From positions 1 to 61,690 of IMG/VR virus record IMGVR_UViG_3300029986_000019: DNA of 61,690 nucleotides; one strand, 5' to 3'. Every line of letters begins with the position of its first letter. Within the stretch, counting starts at the first letter, position 1. The notes under the pieces were generated by a model. That model was not told the DNA's origin. It was given only the letters and a program-made list of their open reading frames with translations, and ran no database searches. Source of the DNA: a virus. This document shows, piece by piece, positions 49,107-57,517 of the stretch. The position numbers were made by a program, and so were the translations under genes.

Positions 49107-50649
49107 TCTGTTGATCCTTTAGATCAGATAAGTTCTGTGATAGCTGTTTAGCTACATCATTCTCTAGGTCTTGAAGTAGTTCTTCATCCCATCCAGCTAC
49201 TACCCTTAAGTATGTAGCTAATGGAAGTCCAGCAGCTACAGCAGCATCAGCACCTTGCCAGAAGGATAGATCAGCCATTGCAAGTGCTAATGGGTCTCTA
49301 TCACCAGCATCTGCATAGTCTGCGGTCAACATTGCATCTTCATCAAGTCCACCTTCACCGAAGGTATTCTCTAGTTCTATACAACGATGCATAACCTCTA
49401 CCCATGCTGGTTTGAACCTCTTTTGTCTAGCCTTTGTTCTACCTCTTATAGGTTGCTCAAGCATGTATACACTTTCGCCTGAAGGCCAGTTACCAGAGAT
49501 TGCATTATAAGGTGTGCCAGTACTTCGACAGAAACTTTCAACCTTAAGTTTATACACTGCTAGTAGTTGAGTAGGATCACCCGGCTCTATAGTTCCCCAT
49601 GCTGCTTCTTCTTCATCAGCATGATAATGTGTGCCAGGTCCAGTCTTTGGCCTAACACGTTTACCATTAATGGTCTGTAGTTTATAGCCTTTAGACCATG
49701 TACGTTGGTATCCTGTCATTCTAGCAGCAGCAGAGATATCATATTGAGTGTCGTTGATTTGATCTTGTGAGCCTAAACCACCACCGTCAAGTATAGATGC
49801 TCCGTAGTTTTCAAACTCATCAGATGGGTTAGAGAAGTGGATAAAGGGTATACTTAGTGGTTGGCCATCTTCATCAACATAGGGTATAGCTACAGGTTCA
49901 GTACCTGCTGGTTGAACACCTGCTTGTGTACCTGCTGTAGTATAGCCACTAGCTATGTCATCAGCTACAACAAAAGGTAGCCAGTTACCTAGACCATTTG
50001 CTAGATAGCGTTCGATACCACCTTCATAGTAAACTGTACGTCTCTTACCAATTGGGCTATCCCATTCCTTAACGGCGTATAGCATTTCACCATAAGCATC
50101 GTAGCCTATGAACACTCCTGTAAAACCATCCCACCACTTTTCTCTATGGATTATTATCTTTTCTTTTTCATAGTTGTACTCAACCATGAGACAGAAGTTT
50201 CCATCCCGTATAGTGTTACGATGTGTACGTTGCTGTAAGTCATCAAACTTAGACTTCTGCCAGAACATGTTTATCCAAGTTTGTGTACTATCATCTTTAC
50301 ACAGTATACCCTTTAGTTCAAGTCGATCAGCATGTTCACTGAGGATTTGTCCACAAACGTTATCGCAATACTCGTGGCCTAAAACACCTTCCATCATTCT
50401 CTGTTGATCCATAGTTAAGGTAACATCTTGTCTACCCATAGCATAGTTTCTAAAGTTTATGATGTTTCTAAAAGAGTTTAGTGTCTCAGTACGATCAACC
50501 GTTAGCTGCTCGTTTATATCTGTAACGTTTGTTCGGAGCTTTCCCAACATCTTTTTTCTCGCGCCTTGTGCGGGGTTTGAAAGATCTTGCTGTTTCGATT
50601 TTCGTGTTATAGCTATACGTTTGCCCGTCGAAGTCTTCAGGATTGCCAT
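48985..50649 (-). CDS. Portal protein (SPP1 gp6-like)
   Basis: 554 residues. RKMLGKLRTNVTDINEQLTV start, long helices, FRNIINFRNYAMGRQDV, VMHRCIELENTF, and the end DLSFWQGADAAVAAGLPLAT plus LRVVAGWDEEL, which fits the gp6 crown. ATG 50649 has AGAGGT upstream, which makes a 155-base overlap with the terminase gene; an ATG at 50550 would shorten the overlap but has a poor ribosome site. Confidence 0.85.
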   Translation of the reverse strand: MAILKTSTGKRIAITRKSKQQDLSNPAQGARKKMLGKLRTNVTDINEQLTVDRTETLNSFRNIINFRNYAMGRQDVTLTMDQQRMMEGVLGHEYCDNVCGQILSEHADRLELKGILCKDDSTQTWINMFWQKSKFDDLQQRTHRNTIRDGNFCLMVEYNYEKEKIIIHREKWWDGFTGVFIGYDAYGEMLYAVKEWDSPIGKRRTVYYEGGIERYLANGLGNWLPFVVADDIASGYTTAGTQAGVQPAGTEPVAIPYVDEDGQPLSIPFIHFSNPSDEFENYGASILDGGGLGSQDQINDTQYDISAAARMTGYQRTWSKGYKLQTINGKRVRPKTGPGTHYHADEEEAAWGTIEPGDPTQLLAVYKLKVESFCRSTGTPYNAISGNWPSGESVYMLEQPIRGRTKARQKRFKPAWVEVMHRCIELENTFGEGGLDEDAMLTADYADAGDRDPLALAMADLSFWQGADAAVAAGLPLATYLRVVAGWDEELLQDLENDVAKQLSQNLSDLKDQQNVINPTPSASRGKTKTGPTNVNGNKASTTANKKKPYSKAV

Positions 50650-52330
50650 AGTAGTCTACCTCTATAAAATCATTATCATCTAGGATCTCAGCCAGAGTAT
50701 AGCCCTGAGAGTTTCTTTCTCTCATGTCCATATCTTCTCCACTAAACCCTACAGTGTCAAAGTCCTCTCCGGGTAGTTCATCAATTTCTAGCGCAATCTC
50801 TGAGAACGCATCAGCACTAGCGTCTACTTGGTCCTTCTTAGTATTAGGACCGCCGGGAAATACCCTTAACTCTTCGATGTATGGAGGTATCCAAGATACG
50901 TATTCTCCGTCTTCACCTTTCTCAAGTACATCTTCCCCAGTAAACACTAGCCTTACTAGTCCTGCATTTACGTAGTTAGAATATGGATCGGCTCTAGTTG
51001 GTTTGTCTTCATTAGGCACATGCTTGAAGATGATAATGAAACCTTTAAGAAGCTTTCTAAACATTACAGCTTGATCTTTACCAGCCCCACCTGGGTCAAT
51101 AGCAAACCTAATGTTTACGTTCTTATATTTTCTTCTGTCTTCTTTAGCAGCGTAACGTATCTTTTTGTTTCTAAGATCCGTGTTATCTCTAAACCTTAGT
51201 ACATCAATGATATACACATAGTCGTCATCACCCAGTCCCATTAAGACACCTACAGTCCAGTCACCATCTTCTGTAGAAGCTATATCCCATGCTCTACAGT
51301 ATTTGATGATAGTGACGCCCATAGGTATCTTCTTGATAACCCTTAGAGATTTGATAGAGAAGAAGTTGCCTTCTTCTTTAGATGGCTTTCCTTGGAACTG
51401 TGAGAGCCATACAGCGGGGTTTCGCTTCATTTCGCGATAATACCCGGCTTGTCGTGATTTTCTGGGAGAGAGGTATTCACCTATCTTCCGTTTCATAGGG
51501 TCTGGACCACCGACTTCCATGCGTTCGTCGCCGTCCCACTCTGCCCTATAGGATACAAGTTCCCAAACTCCACCGTGGTACTGTAGACCCTCTTCTCTAA
51601 TAAGCTGCCCTACAAAATCGTCATCGTCATATCTGTGAAACATAACTATAACGTTTGCATTATCATCAATACGAACCTTAGCACCTTTAGCCCAGAAATC
51701 CCAAACGTTTTTACGTATCAATGCAGAAGCTGCTTGTTGTGGACTAGCGTATGGGTCGTCAATAATTAAATGGTCTGCACCACGACCAACGAACCCTGTT
51801 TGTAACCCTAGAGCTATTAGTGACCATTGGCTGTCATTGTATTTACGTCTAGCTACTGTAGAGAACTTTTCATCTGAGCATTTTGTAGGTATCCTAGTGT
51901 CTGCTTCCGGAAACATCTCTTTGTAGTCAGCACCTTGCATGATGACTTTATTGACACCAGTAAACTCTCTAGAGTGATCAATGTTATAACCAGCTAGCGC
52001 AACTCTTGTAGTAGGGTCATCACCTATTAGGTAAGAGGGTAAACGCTGTGATACTACAATAGATCCTCCGTGCTGTGGTGGTTTGTGTATAAGTACTCTT
52101 TGGCCTTTTTGGTGGGTAAGTTTTTCTAGCCGTCGGCACATGTGGTTTTGCCAAGGCTCTAGGATTAACTTGGAGGTTTCTTCTACATAAGTAGAAAGAG
52201 GTAAACGACGTGGTGTATGTCGAGTTCCTGCAACATTTGTATCTGGACTTAACTGTGTGGTTAACTCTCTAATGGCTGTTTCTAGTAGAGTATCTCCATC
52301 CATTAGATCGAGCATCCTACTGTATGCCAT
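50495..52330 (-). CDS. Terminase large subunit with deviant Walker A
   Basis: 611 residues. The ATPase part has HKPPQHGGS (about 82-90; the usual PPRHGKS lysine is replaced by Gly while a Lys opens the motif), Walker B HLIIDDP (about 190) and VIVMFHRYDDDD (motif III/C-like). Nuclease acids are in AWDIASTEDGDWT (about 345), FAIDPGGAGKD (about 417) and DQVDASADAFSE (about 505). The C-terminal 70 residues are polar and basic, and 50 of them overlap the portal gene. It drives packaging with the nuclease cutting the concatemer. Confidence 0.95.
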   Translation of the reverse strand: MAYSRMLDLMDGDTLLETAIRELTTQLSPDTNVAGTRHTPRRLPLSTYVEETSKLILEPWQNHMCRRLEKLTHQKGQRVLIHKPPQHGGSIVVSQRLPSYLIGDDPTTRVALAGYNIDHSREFTGVNKVIMQGADYKEMFPEADTRIPTKCSDEKFSTVARRKYNDSQWSLIALGLQTGFVGRGADHLIIDDPYASPQQAASALIRKNVWDFWAKGAKVRIDDNANVIVMFHRYDDDDFVGQLIREEGLQYHGGVWELVSYRAEWDGDERMEVGGPDPMKRKIGEYLSPRKSRQAGYYREMKRNPAVWLSQFQGKPSKEEGNFFSIKSLRVIKKIPMGVTIIKYCRAWDIASTEDGDWTVGVLMGLGDDDYVYIIDVLRFRDNTDLRNKKIRYAAKEDRRKYKNVNIRFAIDPGGAGKDQAVMFRKLLKGFIIIFKHVPNEDKPTRADPYSNYVNAGLVRLVFTGEDVLEKGEDGEYVSWIPPYIEELRVFPGGPNTKKDQVDASADAFSEIALEIDELPGEDFDTVGFSGEDMDMRERNSQGYTLAEILDDNDFIEVDYYGNPEDFDGQTYSYNTKIETARSFKPRTRREKKDVGKAPNKRYRYKRAANG

Positions 52331-52406
52331 GAGACTGCTCCTGAAAAGTATTGTGTGGTGGTGTTTAAAAACAGTAGAGACTATAGGGCTATAATCTCTA
52401 CTGAGT

Positions 52407-52444
52407 ATTACTAAGGAGTAAAGGAGTGTAAACTCCTGAGTAAT
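52407..52444. other. Intergenic hairpin before the terminase gene
   Basis: A 13-bp stem with one mismatch (ATTACTAAGGAGT with ACTCCTGAGTAAT) between the 120-residue gene and the terminase. There is no U-tract, so it may be a processing or stability element. Confidence 0.45.
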
Positions 52445-52446
52445 CC

Positions 52447-52809
52447 TTATACTGCTGTTGGTGGTGGTAAAGCAGACCCTACGAGAGATGCAGCTTCATT
52501 TTGAACATAAGCCATAAGTCCATTAACCAGAGGACTGATCATAGAGTTTATAGCCATGTCTGCAAACGATGCTAGGAATGGGTTTCCTCCAAGTGCTGCG
52601 TTGATGAAGTCATCAACATGGGCTGTAACAAACGACTGTATAGTTGAGCTGTTCACTGTAGACTGAGTTGTTACCCACTTGTCTATAGATTGTGTGACAG
52701 AGTTCCAGATCTTAGTCTGCCACTGTGAACCAAAGAGTTGAGATACTGCCCATTTCTCAAAACCATTAAGTTTCAGTTTCAGTAGAGGGTTTGCGGTTGG
52801 GGTTGCCAT
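52447..52809 (-). CDS. Hypothetical protein, 120 aa
   Basis: Helical and amphipathic with a hydrophobic final third (FADMAINSMISPLVNGLMAYV) and a proline-rich end. No family recognised. It precedes the terminase, a place sometimes taken by a small terminase or lysis factor; neither is demonstrated. Confidence 0.6.
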   Translation of the reverse strand: MATPTANPLLKLKLNGFEKWAVSQLFGSQWQTKIWNSVTQSIDKWVTTQSTVNSSTIQSFVTAHVDDFINAALGGNPFLASFADMAINSMISPLVNGLMAYVQNEAASLVGSALPPPTAV

Positions 52810-52817
52810 TGTGGTTA

Positions 52818-53162
52818 TTACTCTTCATTCTGCCCATTGTCTTCAGTACCGGGCTTAGGTTTAGTATACGGTTCCTCAACTTTAGGTACCGTAAAGGTTG
52901 CTTCATCTACATCTTCTATTCTAAAGTGCGTGATAGAGATGTTCACTGATGCGTGACGTTCTAGTAGGTCACTCTGGCTATCTTTACCTGAATGACCGTA
53001 GGCTGTAACGTCTACACCTGTATTACCCCAAGACTGATCCTTAGATAGTTCTGAGATAATACAGTATTTAGCATTTTCCTGTTGTGCTTGATAACTAGGC
53101 ATAGCAAGTATCTGTGCGAGCACAGCAAGACGCGGACCTTTCGAGCGAATTGACCAAGACAT
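52818..53162 (-). CDS. Hypothetical protein, 114 aa
   Basis: Folded N-terminal 90 residues (SIRSKGPRLAVLAQILAMPS...) and a proline/acid-rich tail. Start ATG behind AAAGGG. Dispersed-motif copy 53175-53185 lies just upstream. Not recognised. Confidence 0.6.
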   Translation of the reverse strand: MSWSIRSKGPRLAVLAQILAMPSYQAQQENAKYCIISELSKDQSWGNTGVDVTAYGHSGKDSQSDLLERHASVNISITHFRIEDVDEATFTVPKVEEPYTKPKPGTEDNGQNEE

Positions 53163-53174
53163 TGTGGTGGCCCT

Positions 53175-53185
53175 TTCTCTGGGAG
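53175..53185 (-). promoter_or_regulatory. Dispersed palindromic motif copy and adjoining hairpin
   Basis: TTCTCTGGGAG, preceded on the minus strand by GCATAATTTA and a 10-bp stem CTAGCCTCTT/AAGAGGCTAG (53195-53220). It lies 13 bases before the ATG of the 114-residue gene. Confidence 0.55.
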
Positions 53186-53228
53186 TAAATTATGCTAGCC
53201 TCTTGGTTAGAAGAGGCTAGACTTGTGT

Positions 53229-53789
53229 CTAAGTAGATCCACTTTTCCAACTGATGTAACCGACTACATCACCTGATGCAGCGGATACGTTATCTGTGTC
53301 AGCATAACCTTTAGATAGAGAGTAACCAAATCCTTCTATAAAAAGGATGGCTTGTCCTAACTTAAGGGTGTCTGAAGTGGTTGAAGTAGCGGGAAGTTCA
53401 ATTGTTATAACCGGGACATCAGTTCCACATACTGGAACTGTAGCCTTGTTATACAAGTGTAAGTATACAGGATAGGCTGCTTTATTGTAAAGCGACCAAC
53501 CTGTAATGTATGTAGGTGCAGGAACTGTAGCCCCTGCTACTGTGAATGGTCCCTGTGGGATGAACTGCCCTGCTATAGGGCCATTTACTAGAAAGTTATC
53601 TAGTGTATTGCCTGACGAGTATTGTGCAATTACTTTTGCAAGGTTTGCAATGTCATACTTCTGTCCTGAGTTCATAGACTGTGCGCTTACAGATTTTACT
53701 TGCAGTATAGGCGCTGCAATAAAAACTGATGCTGCTATACATAGTCCTAGAACTAGTATAGACACTATCGGCGACCTGATATTCTTCAT
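53229..53789 (-). CDS. Membrane-anchored or exported protein, 186 aa
   Basis: From ATG 53789 (AAAGGAAAC upstream). The N-terminus is a signal or anchor (MKNIRSPIVSILVLGLCIAA, then SVFIAAPILQV). The rest is a beta-rich domain (GWSLYNKAAYPVYLHLYNKA, ILFIEGFGYSLSKGY) like a small virion sandwich domain. Its own leader (see 53814-53876) suggests separate control. Could be a superinfection-exclusion or surface protein; not proven. Confidence 0.65.
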   Translation of the reverse strand: MKNIRSPIVSILVLGLCIAASVFIAAPILQVKSVSAQSMNSGQKYDIANLAKVIAQYSSGNTLDNFLVNGPIAGQFIPQGPFTVAGATVPAPTYITGWSLYNKAAYPVYLHLYNKATVPVCGTDVPVITIELPATSTTSDTLKLGQAILFIEGFGYSLSKGYADTDNVSAASGDVVGYISWKSGST

Positions 53790-53813
53790 GCTAAAGTTTC
53801 CTTTCATTTGTGT

Positions 53814-53876
53814 CGGGCATATAGCAGCTAGGGATAGAGGTCCACAGTCTCTACTCTAGGTCTGTTTATATGCCCG
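53814..53876 (-). other. Structured leader of the 186-residue gene
   Basis: A 10-bp perfect stem CGGGCATATA/TATATGCCCG closes a 43-base loop with CTAG-rich inner pairing. It lies 25 bases before the ATG. A second repeat TTTGATGGG/CCCATCAAA (53877-53925) follows upstream. No U-tract. Confidence 0.5.
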
Positions 53877-53940
53877 TTTGATGGGTGAGGTTTGTTTTTG
53901 GCTACCACTTACCCCATCAAAGGTTATTTGCTGTCAATCC

Positions 53941-53963
53941 GACTATGTGTATTATATATAGTC
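53941..53963 (-). promoter_or_regulatory. Palindrome containing a -10-like TATAAT
   Basis: GACTAT and ATAGTC frame TATATAATAC on the minus strand, downstream of the 392-residue gene and upstream of the 186-residue gene. The -35 region is poor, so an activator or repressor site is as likely as a promoter. Confidence 0.35.
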
Positions 53964-53977
53964 GAAACTTTATTTAA

Positions 53978-55156
53978 CTAATCATCTTCCAGTTCTATTG
54001 GTTCTGATTGTTTTGATTGTGCTGCTAGTCTAGCGTTTATAATAGCATTAGCCCTGTTTAGTTGACCTGCTTTAGCACTAGAGGCTGCACTGGGTTTAGG
54101 GTGATCACTAACAGGTAATGGTGGAGGGCTAATGGCTACAACACTTTTCTCTCTGCTATCACTTGAAGTACCTATGATGCTGTCTCTAGGTTTACTAATA
54201 AGACTACTCAAGCCTGTAGCTACATTAGATAGGAAGTCCATCTTCAGTGATACATCAATACCTGTCACTTTAAACTCTTCTAACAAGAGTTTAGCATCAG
54301 GTGTTAATCCTGCTTGATCCCTTTTGATGAGAATGTACTTCTCATTAACAGCGTTCATGAAATAACCTATACACTCTTTACATGTAGCTGCTATTCCAGT
54401 AATCAAAGCCATGGCTTGATCGGCTTTAATCATTGTCTTAAGATCACGTTCACGGTGGTGTGCAGTGTCTACAAGTCGTCTACGCTGTTCTGTAGCAATG
54501 TCTATCTGTTTCCATGTATGTTCTTGGTTTATGCCTTTACGATAGACATCCACTAACACCTTTAGAAAGTCTTCTGTTATTTCCCCATCGTCTGTTAACT
54601 TATCAGCCAAGCTAGTGATTAGGTTGTTTAGTTTCTTTCTAGTGTTGTAGTCTACATCAAAGCCTAGACCTTCCTTCAAAGTGTTGATACGTACATCTTG
54701 AAGGGCTATCTCATGGTTTAGGGATAGTAGGTCTGGATCATTTAATGCTCGTTGAAAGTCTGACTTCAAGTGTGAAGGCATACTCTCTGATGTTCTTAGG
54801 TGAGTAGCTCTAGGGTGTAGTGATCCTGTTAGTGCTTTACCCCCGTGCCTAAAACATCTGCCATTATCCATTATAGCCATAGACTGGCATCTAGCATTTT
54901 CTTGTGTTACAGGGTCTATTACGCCGGGGCGTCTAGAGTAGCATATAGGTTGTTGTTCATCATTGTAAGCAAAAACCCTTTTTCCATCTTCAGTGTAGGC
55001 CACAGGTGCATCACGTAGTTGTTTATCATTACGTTTGATGTACAATTTACCTATCTGTGCAGGTGTAATGTCTCGCTCTATTAGATGTTTACGTCTTCCG
55101 GGCGGAGCGTTCATATCCTTTAGTTGTTGTGGAGTGTAATTTCTTAGTGTTGCCAT
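53978..55156 (-). CDS. Candidate small terminase subunit, 392 aa
   Basis: First gene of the virion block left of the promoter at 55319-55324. Residues about 70-110 contain CYSRRP, ARCQSM and GRCFRHGGKAL, a cysteine-histidine cluster found in several phage proteins encoded near terminase genes. Residues about 140-300 are helical; the last 60 are Ser/Pro-rich. The small-terminase call is from position only; at 392 residues it is long for one. Confidence 0.55.
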   Translation of the reverse strand: MATLRNYTPQQLKDMNAPPGRRKHLIERDITPAQIGKLYIKRNDKQLRDAPVAYTEDGKRVFAYNDEQQPICYSRRPGVIDPVTQENARCQSMAIMDNGRCFRHGGKALTGSLHPRATHLRTSESMPSHLKSDFQRALNDPDLLSLNHEIALQDVRINTLKEGLGFDVDYNTRKKLNNLITSLADKLTDDGEITEDFLKVLVDVYRKGINQEHTWKQIDIATEQRRRLVDTAHHRERDLKTMIKADQAMALITGIAATCKECIGYFMNAVNEKYILIKRDQAGLTPDAKLLLEEFKVTGIDVSLKMDFLSNVATGLSSLISKPRDSIIGTSSDSREKSVVAISPPPLPVSDHPKPSAASSAKAGQLNRANAIINARLAAQSKQSEPIELEDD

Positions 55157-55318
55157 AGTGTTTAGATCCTTTTCGAGCAGGGCGACCGTCCTAATCGCCC
55201 TTACTCGCAGGGTATAGGGGACACTTCCATAAAGTTAAGGCCCGTAACTTCCTAGACTTCAGGCAATCAACGCTCTATACCCTGTGTACGACAACAGCCA
55301 CCACCACTGTTGCCGCAC

Positions 55319-55327
55319 ATTATAGCA
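55319..55327 (-). promoter_or_regulatory. Extended -10 promoter candidate for the virion block
   Basis: Minus strand TGC-TATAAT (55327-55319). No good -35 at 17-18 bases, so the extended -10, or an activator, would matter. It sits inside a long inverted structure. Confidence 0.5.
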
Positions 55328-55406
55328 GAGCCAGCCTCTACTACGCTATCCATCTAGACTTCTCTTCGAGGTTTGGCTCTACAGTTTAGTGGAATGGCCC
55401 ACATTT

Positions 55407-55417
55407 TTCTCTGGGAA
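55407..55417 (-). promoter_or_regulatory. Dispersed palindromic motif copy after the lysin gene
   Basis: Perfect TTCTCTGGGAA ten bases beyond the lysin stop, preceded on the minus strand by GTATAAATCA. Confidence 0.6.
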
Positions 55418-55426
55418 TGATTTATA

Positions 55427-56023
55427 CTAGTAACCACTCACAGGATAACTAAAGTCTGTGTTAGATAGTAGTGGTCCTAGTACTACTACTAGATCACAAT
55501 GTTCCTCAAACCACGATGCAGTGATGTGTTCTTCGCCGGGTCCATGTCCACCATAACTCTCAACGCTATGGTCATGAGTATCCATCCAAACGTGTCCAGT
55601 GTTGTCACCACCACGACCATTAGGGTAGTGGAAGCATACTCTCAGCAAGTTGTAGCTAGGGTCTGTAGGTGAGATTGTTGCAGCATCGTTATACTGTTGG
55701 CTGGAATTGATTACGTGGTGCTTAAACCCTTGATCTATAAGCCATTGTGCTTGAGTGTATGAACCGTCTGGTAGTCCTGCACTCTGAAGTATACCATGAG
55801 TAGAGTAGTCTGCTAGTGTACGGAACCATCCTGAACAGTCTATCCCAGAGAAACCTATGGTGCCAGACCCAAGGTTAGGGTCTTTACCTCCAAAAACATA
55901 TCCTACATGAGCATCGTAAGCTTTTTGTTTGAAATTGGCAAACTCCATAAGGTCTATAGGTACATAGGTGAAACCTGCAAGCAATCCTGTGATAGCTTTC
56001 TTCAATGGTGTTTGAGTAGACAT
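55427..56023 (-). CDS. NlpC/P60-type endolysin (probable)
   Basis: 198 residues. Catalytic Cys63 in GIDCSGW, His144 in TGHVWMD, and a polar third residue in the following HDHSVES. YVFGGKDPN before the Cys fits the family (Y-x-(F/W)GG). No signal peptide, so it needs the holin (27676-28263). It is a second NlpC/P60 protein besides the tail one (31278-31751), and is longer and not next to tail genes. Could also be a virion peptidase; lysin is the simplest reading. Confidence 0.7.
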   Translation of the reverse strand: MSTQTPLKKAITGLLAGFTYVPIDLMEFANFKQKAYDAHVGYVFGGKDPNLGSGTIGFSGIDCSGWFRTLADYSTHGILQSAGLPDGSYTQAQWLIDQGFKHHVINSSQQYNDAATISPTDPSYNLLRVCFHYPNGRGGDNTGHVWMDTHDHSVESYGGHGPGEEHITASWFEEHCDLVVVLGPLLSNTDFSYPVSGY

Positions 56024-56120
56024 TGTTGGTGTATCCTTTGTGGTTGGGTGAAATAGATATCGTTCATCTAAACCGTAGGTGCCTATTGCTAGGCCAATTA
56101 GTCTTGTGATGGTTGTGGTA

Positions 56121-56945
56121 CTACATCGTATGGTCTAGAGGTAGATGAGGTTCACCTTCAAAGTTTGGTGTGGGTTGTTTAGCTTTACAGGTTTCTGCTG
56201 AATGATCACCATACTGTAGATTATTGATTGGTTCTAGTATACTGTCAAGTATAGCCTTTTGTTTTTGAGTTAATGGGTTGTTCTTTAAGTATTCTCTGTC
56301 TGAGGTAGACAATATAAAAATACCGTACTCTTTAGGTTCTACTGGATAGGACCAGTGTTTAGTTGGGTTTTCCTTTTCATACTGTAGTCTTCGTAGTTCA
56401 CCTACTAGGAAGTTAGCCAGTGTAGTGTCTGGTGTGTCTAGTTTAGTGTCAATGCCATGATAGTTAATGATTGCAGCTAGATCATCAACAAATGTTCGTT
56501 GGTTTGATGTTTCTGCATAACCTTTAGTCTGTGGTTCGTGATTACAATCACAGTACTGATTAGTATTATGGTTAGTGTCTAGACCTAAACCTATCCAATC
56601 TACTACAATGTAGTGAACAAACATGTTGCATAGCTTAAGGTGATGAGTGCCGGGTAGTAATTTGGCTACAGTCTTGTCTACTCCTAGTGGTAGGTCTTTC
56701 TTTAGTGAGCAGTTGCAGACTTTAGGTTGAGGTTGGGGTTCAGTGTTAGGGTTAGGGTTAGGGTTAGGTTCGGATTGCTGCCAGCCTATTGTTGATGTCG
56801 TTGATGTTGGACTATACACTGGACAATCTGTTTGGTGAGCAGAGTTTGGTGCATCAGACCAAGTTATTGGGGCTAGTTTGTGCATAGCTTTTACCCATTT
56901 TGATCTATGGTTTGGTTTACAGATGCAATTACTTATGTCAGTCAT
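56121..56945 (-). CDS. Hypothetical protein with (Pro-Asn) repeat, 274 aa
   Basis: Unrecognised. Cysteines/histidines at the N-terminus (CICKPNH), CNCSLKK, and CDCNH later. A low-complexity linker EPNPNPNPNTEPQPQPK (about 59-75) is encoded by four telomere-like GTTAGG units (56746-56769 on the plus strand). The C-terminal half is helical (SILEPINNL). First gene after the gene-free region 56946-58430. Confidence 0.7.
   Translation of the reverse strand: MTDISNCICKPNHRSKWVKAMHKLAPITWSDAPNSAHQTDCPVYSPTSTTSTIGWQQSEPNPNPNPNTEPQPQPKVCNCSLKKDLPLGVDKTVAKLLPGTHHLKLCNMFVHYIVVDWIGLGLDTNHNTNQYCDCNHEPQTKGYAETSNQRTFVDDLAAIINYHGIDTKLDTPDTTLANFLVGELRRLQYEKENPTKHWSYPVEPKEYGIFILSTSDREYLKNNPLTQKQKAILDSILEPINNLQYGDHSAETCKAKQPTPNFEGEPHLPLDHTM
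56746..56769. repeat. (TTAGGG)n microsatellite inside a gene
   Basis: Four tandem GTTAGG units on the plus strand (CCTAAC on the coding strand), giving Pro-Asn pairs. Identical in sequence to the vertebrate telomere repeat by chance of codon choice. Likely to vary in length among relatives. Confidence 0.85.
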
Positions 56946-56987
56946 GGTGTTTGGTTTCCTTCGTTACGGGAGGGATTAGTTGTTAGA

Positions 56988-57517
56988 CTAGAGTTTAGAC
57001 TAGAGAAAGTTTGATAGTTGGAAATTTTACATATTTTTGTGATGAGGGTCATCCTAAACTCTAGTTTAGTAAAGATTTGGTGTATACTCTAGATGTATAA
57101 GGTTTTATTTATAAAATCCATCCTAAAGTCTAGAGTAAAGAACATTTCAACTATACCCTAGATAAGTATGGGACCTACCTGCCCTCCCGACCTTCATATG
57201 AAAAGGGGGATACCCCCACCATAGACTCTATAGTGACTGTAATATCATGCTAGAGTTTAGGCTAATCTCATGCTAATGTTTAGGGTAATTACTACGCATA
57301 CTCACTGCATAGTTTAGGGTTAATTGGCCCTATGGTCTAGCTACTATAGTATATATACTATAGGACTAGCAAGGGCCAAACTCTACGGCGGGAAGGCTAG
57401 AGTTTAGGCTTAATTAGTCTAGAGTTTAGGGTAAATAGTGTCTCATATTTGTCTCAATGGGCTTGAAACAAATAACCAAACTAGAGTATAGTCTCATTAA
57501 TCAAACCTAAACTCTAG
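56988..57517. repeat. Iteron-like CTAGAGTTTAGG array
   Basis: At least nine copies of CTAGAGTTTAGGSTAAT or parts of it: direct at 56988, 57250, 57272, 57309, 57397 and 57419; inverted (CCTAAACTCTAG) at 57053, 57122 and 57506. Spacing is irregular. Flanking AT-rich sequence and the central palindrome make this an origin or multi-operator candidate. Confidence 0.7.
57326..57377. repeat. Long AT-rich palindrome (cruciform candidate)
   Basis: A perfect 20-bp palindrome CTATAGTATATATACTATAG (57344-57363) within outer arms GGCCCT/AGGGCC (57326-57331, 57372-57377) and partial inner CTAG pairing. Lies inside the iteron-like array. Confidence 0.75.

Larger units (their letters stand above)
55157..55426. 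other. Structured intergenic region with late promoter
   Basis: 270 bases without genes. Perfect stems CAGGGTATAG/CTATACCCTG (55207-55284 region) and AGAGCC/GGCTCT (around 55326-55382) and a GGGCGA/TCGCCC pair near 55157-55200. Between them lies a TATAAT (55324-55319). It looks like a complex 5' leader for the late transcript. Confidence 0.6.

Noticed and set aside
56746-56769. Telomere or eukaryotic contamination
   Set aside because: The TTAGGG repeat is only four units, in frame in a phage gene, and explained as Pro-Asn codons.
56988-57517. CRISPR array
   Set aside because: Repeats are irregularly spaced, in both orientations, with no uniform spacers and no cas genes.
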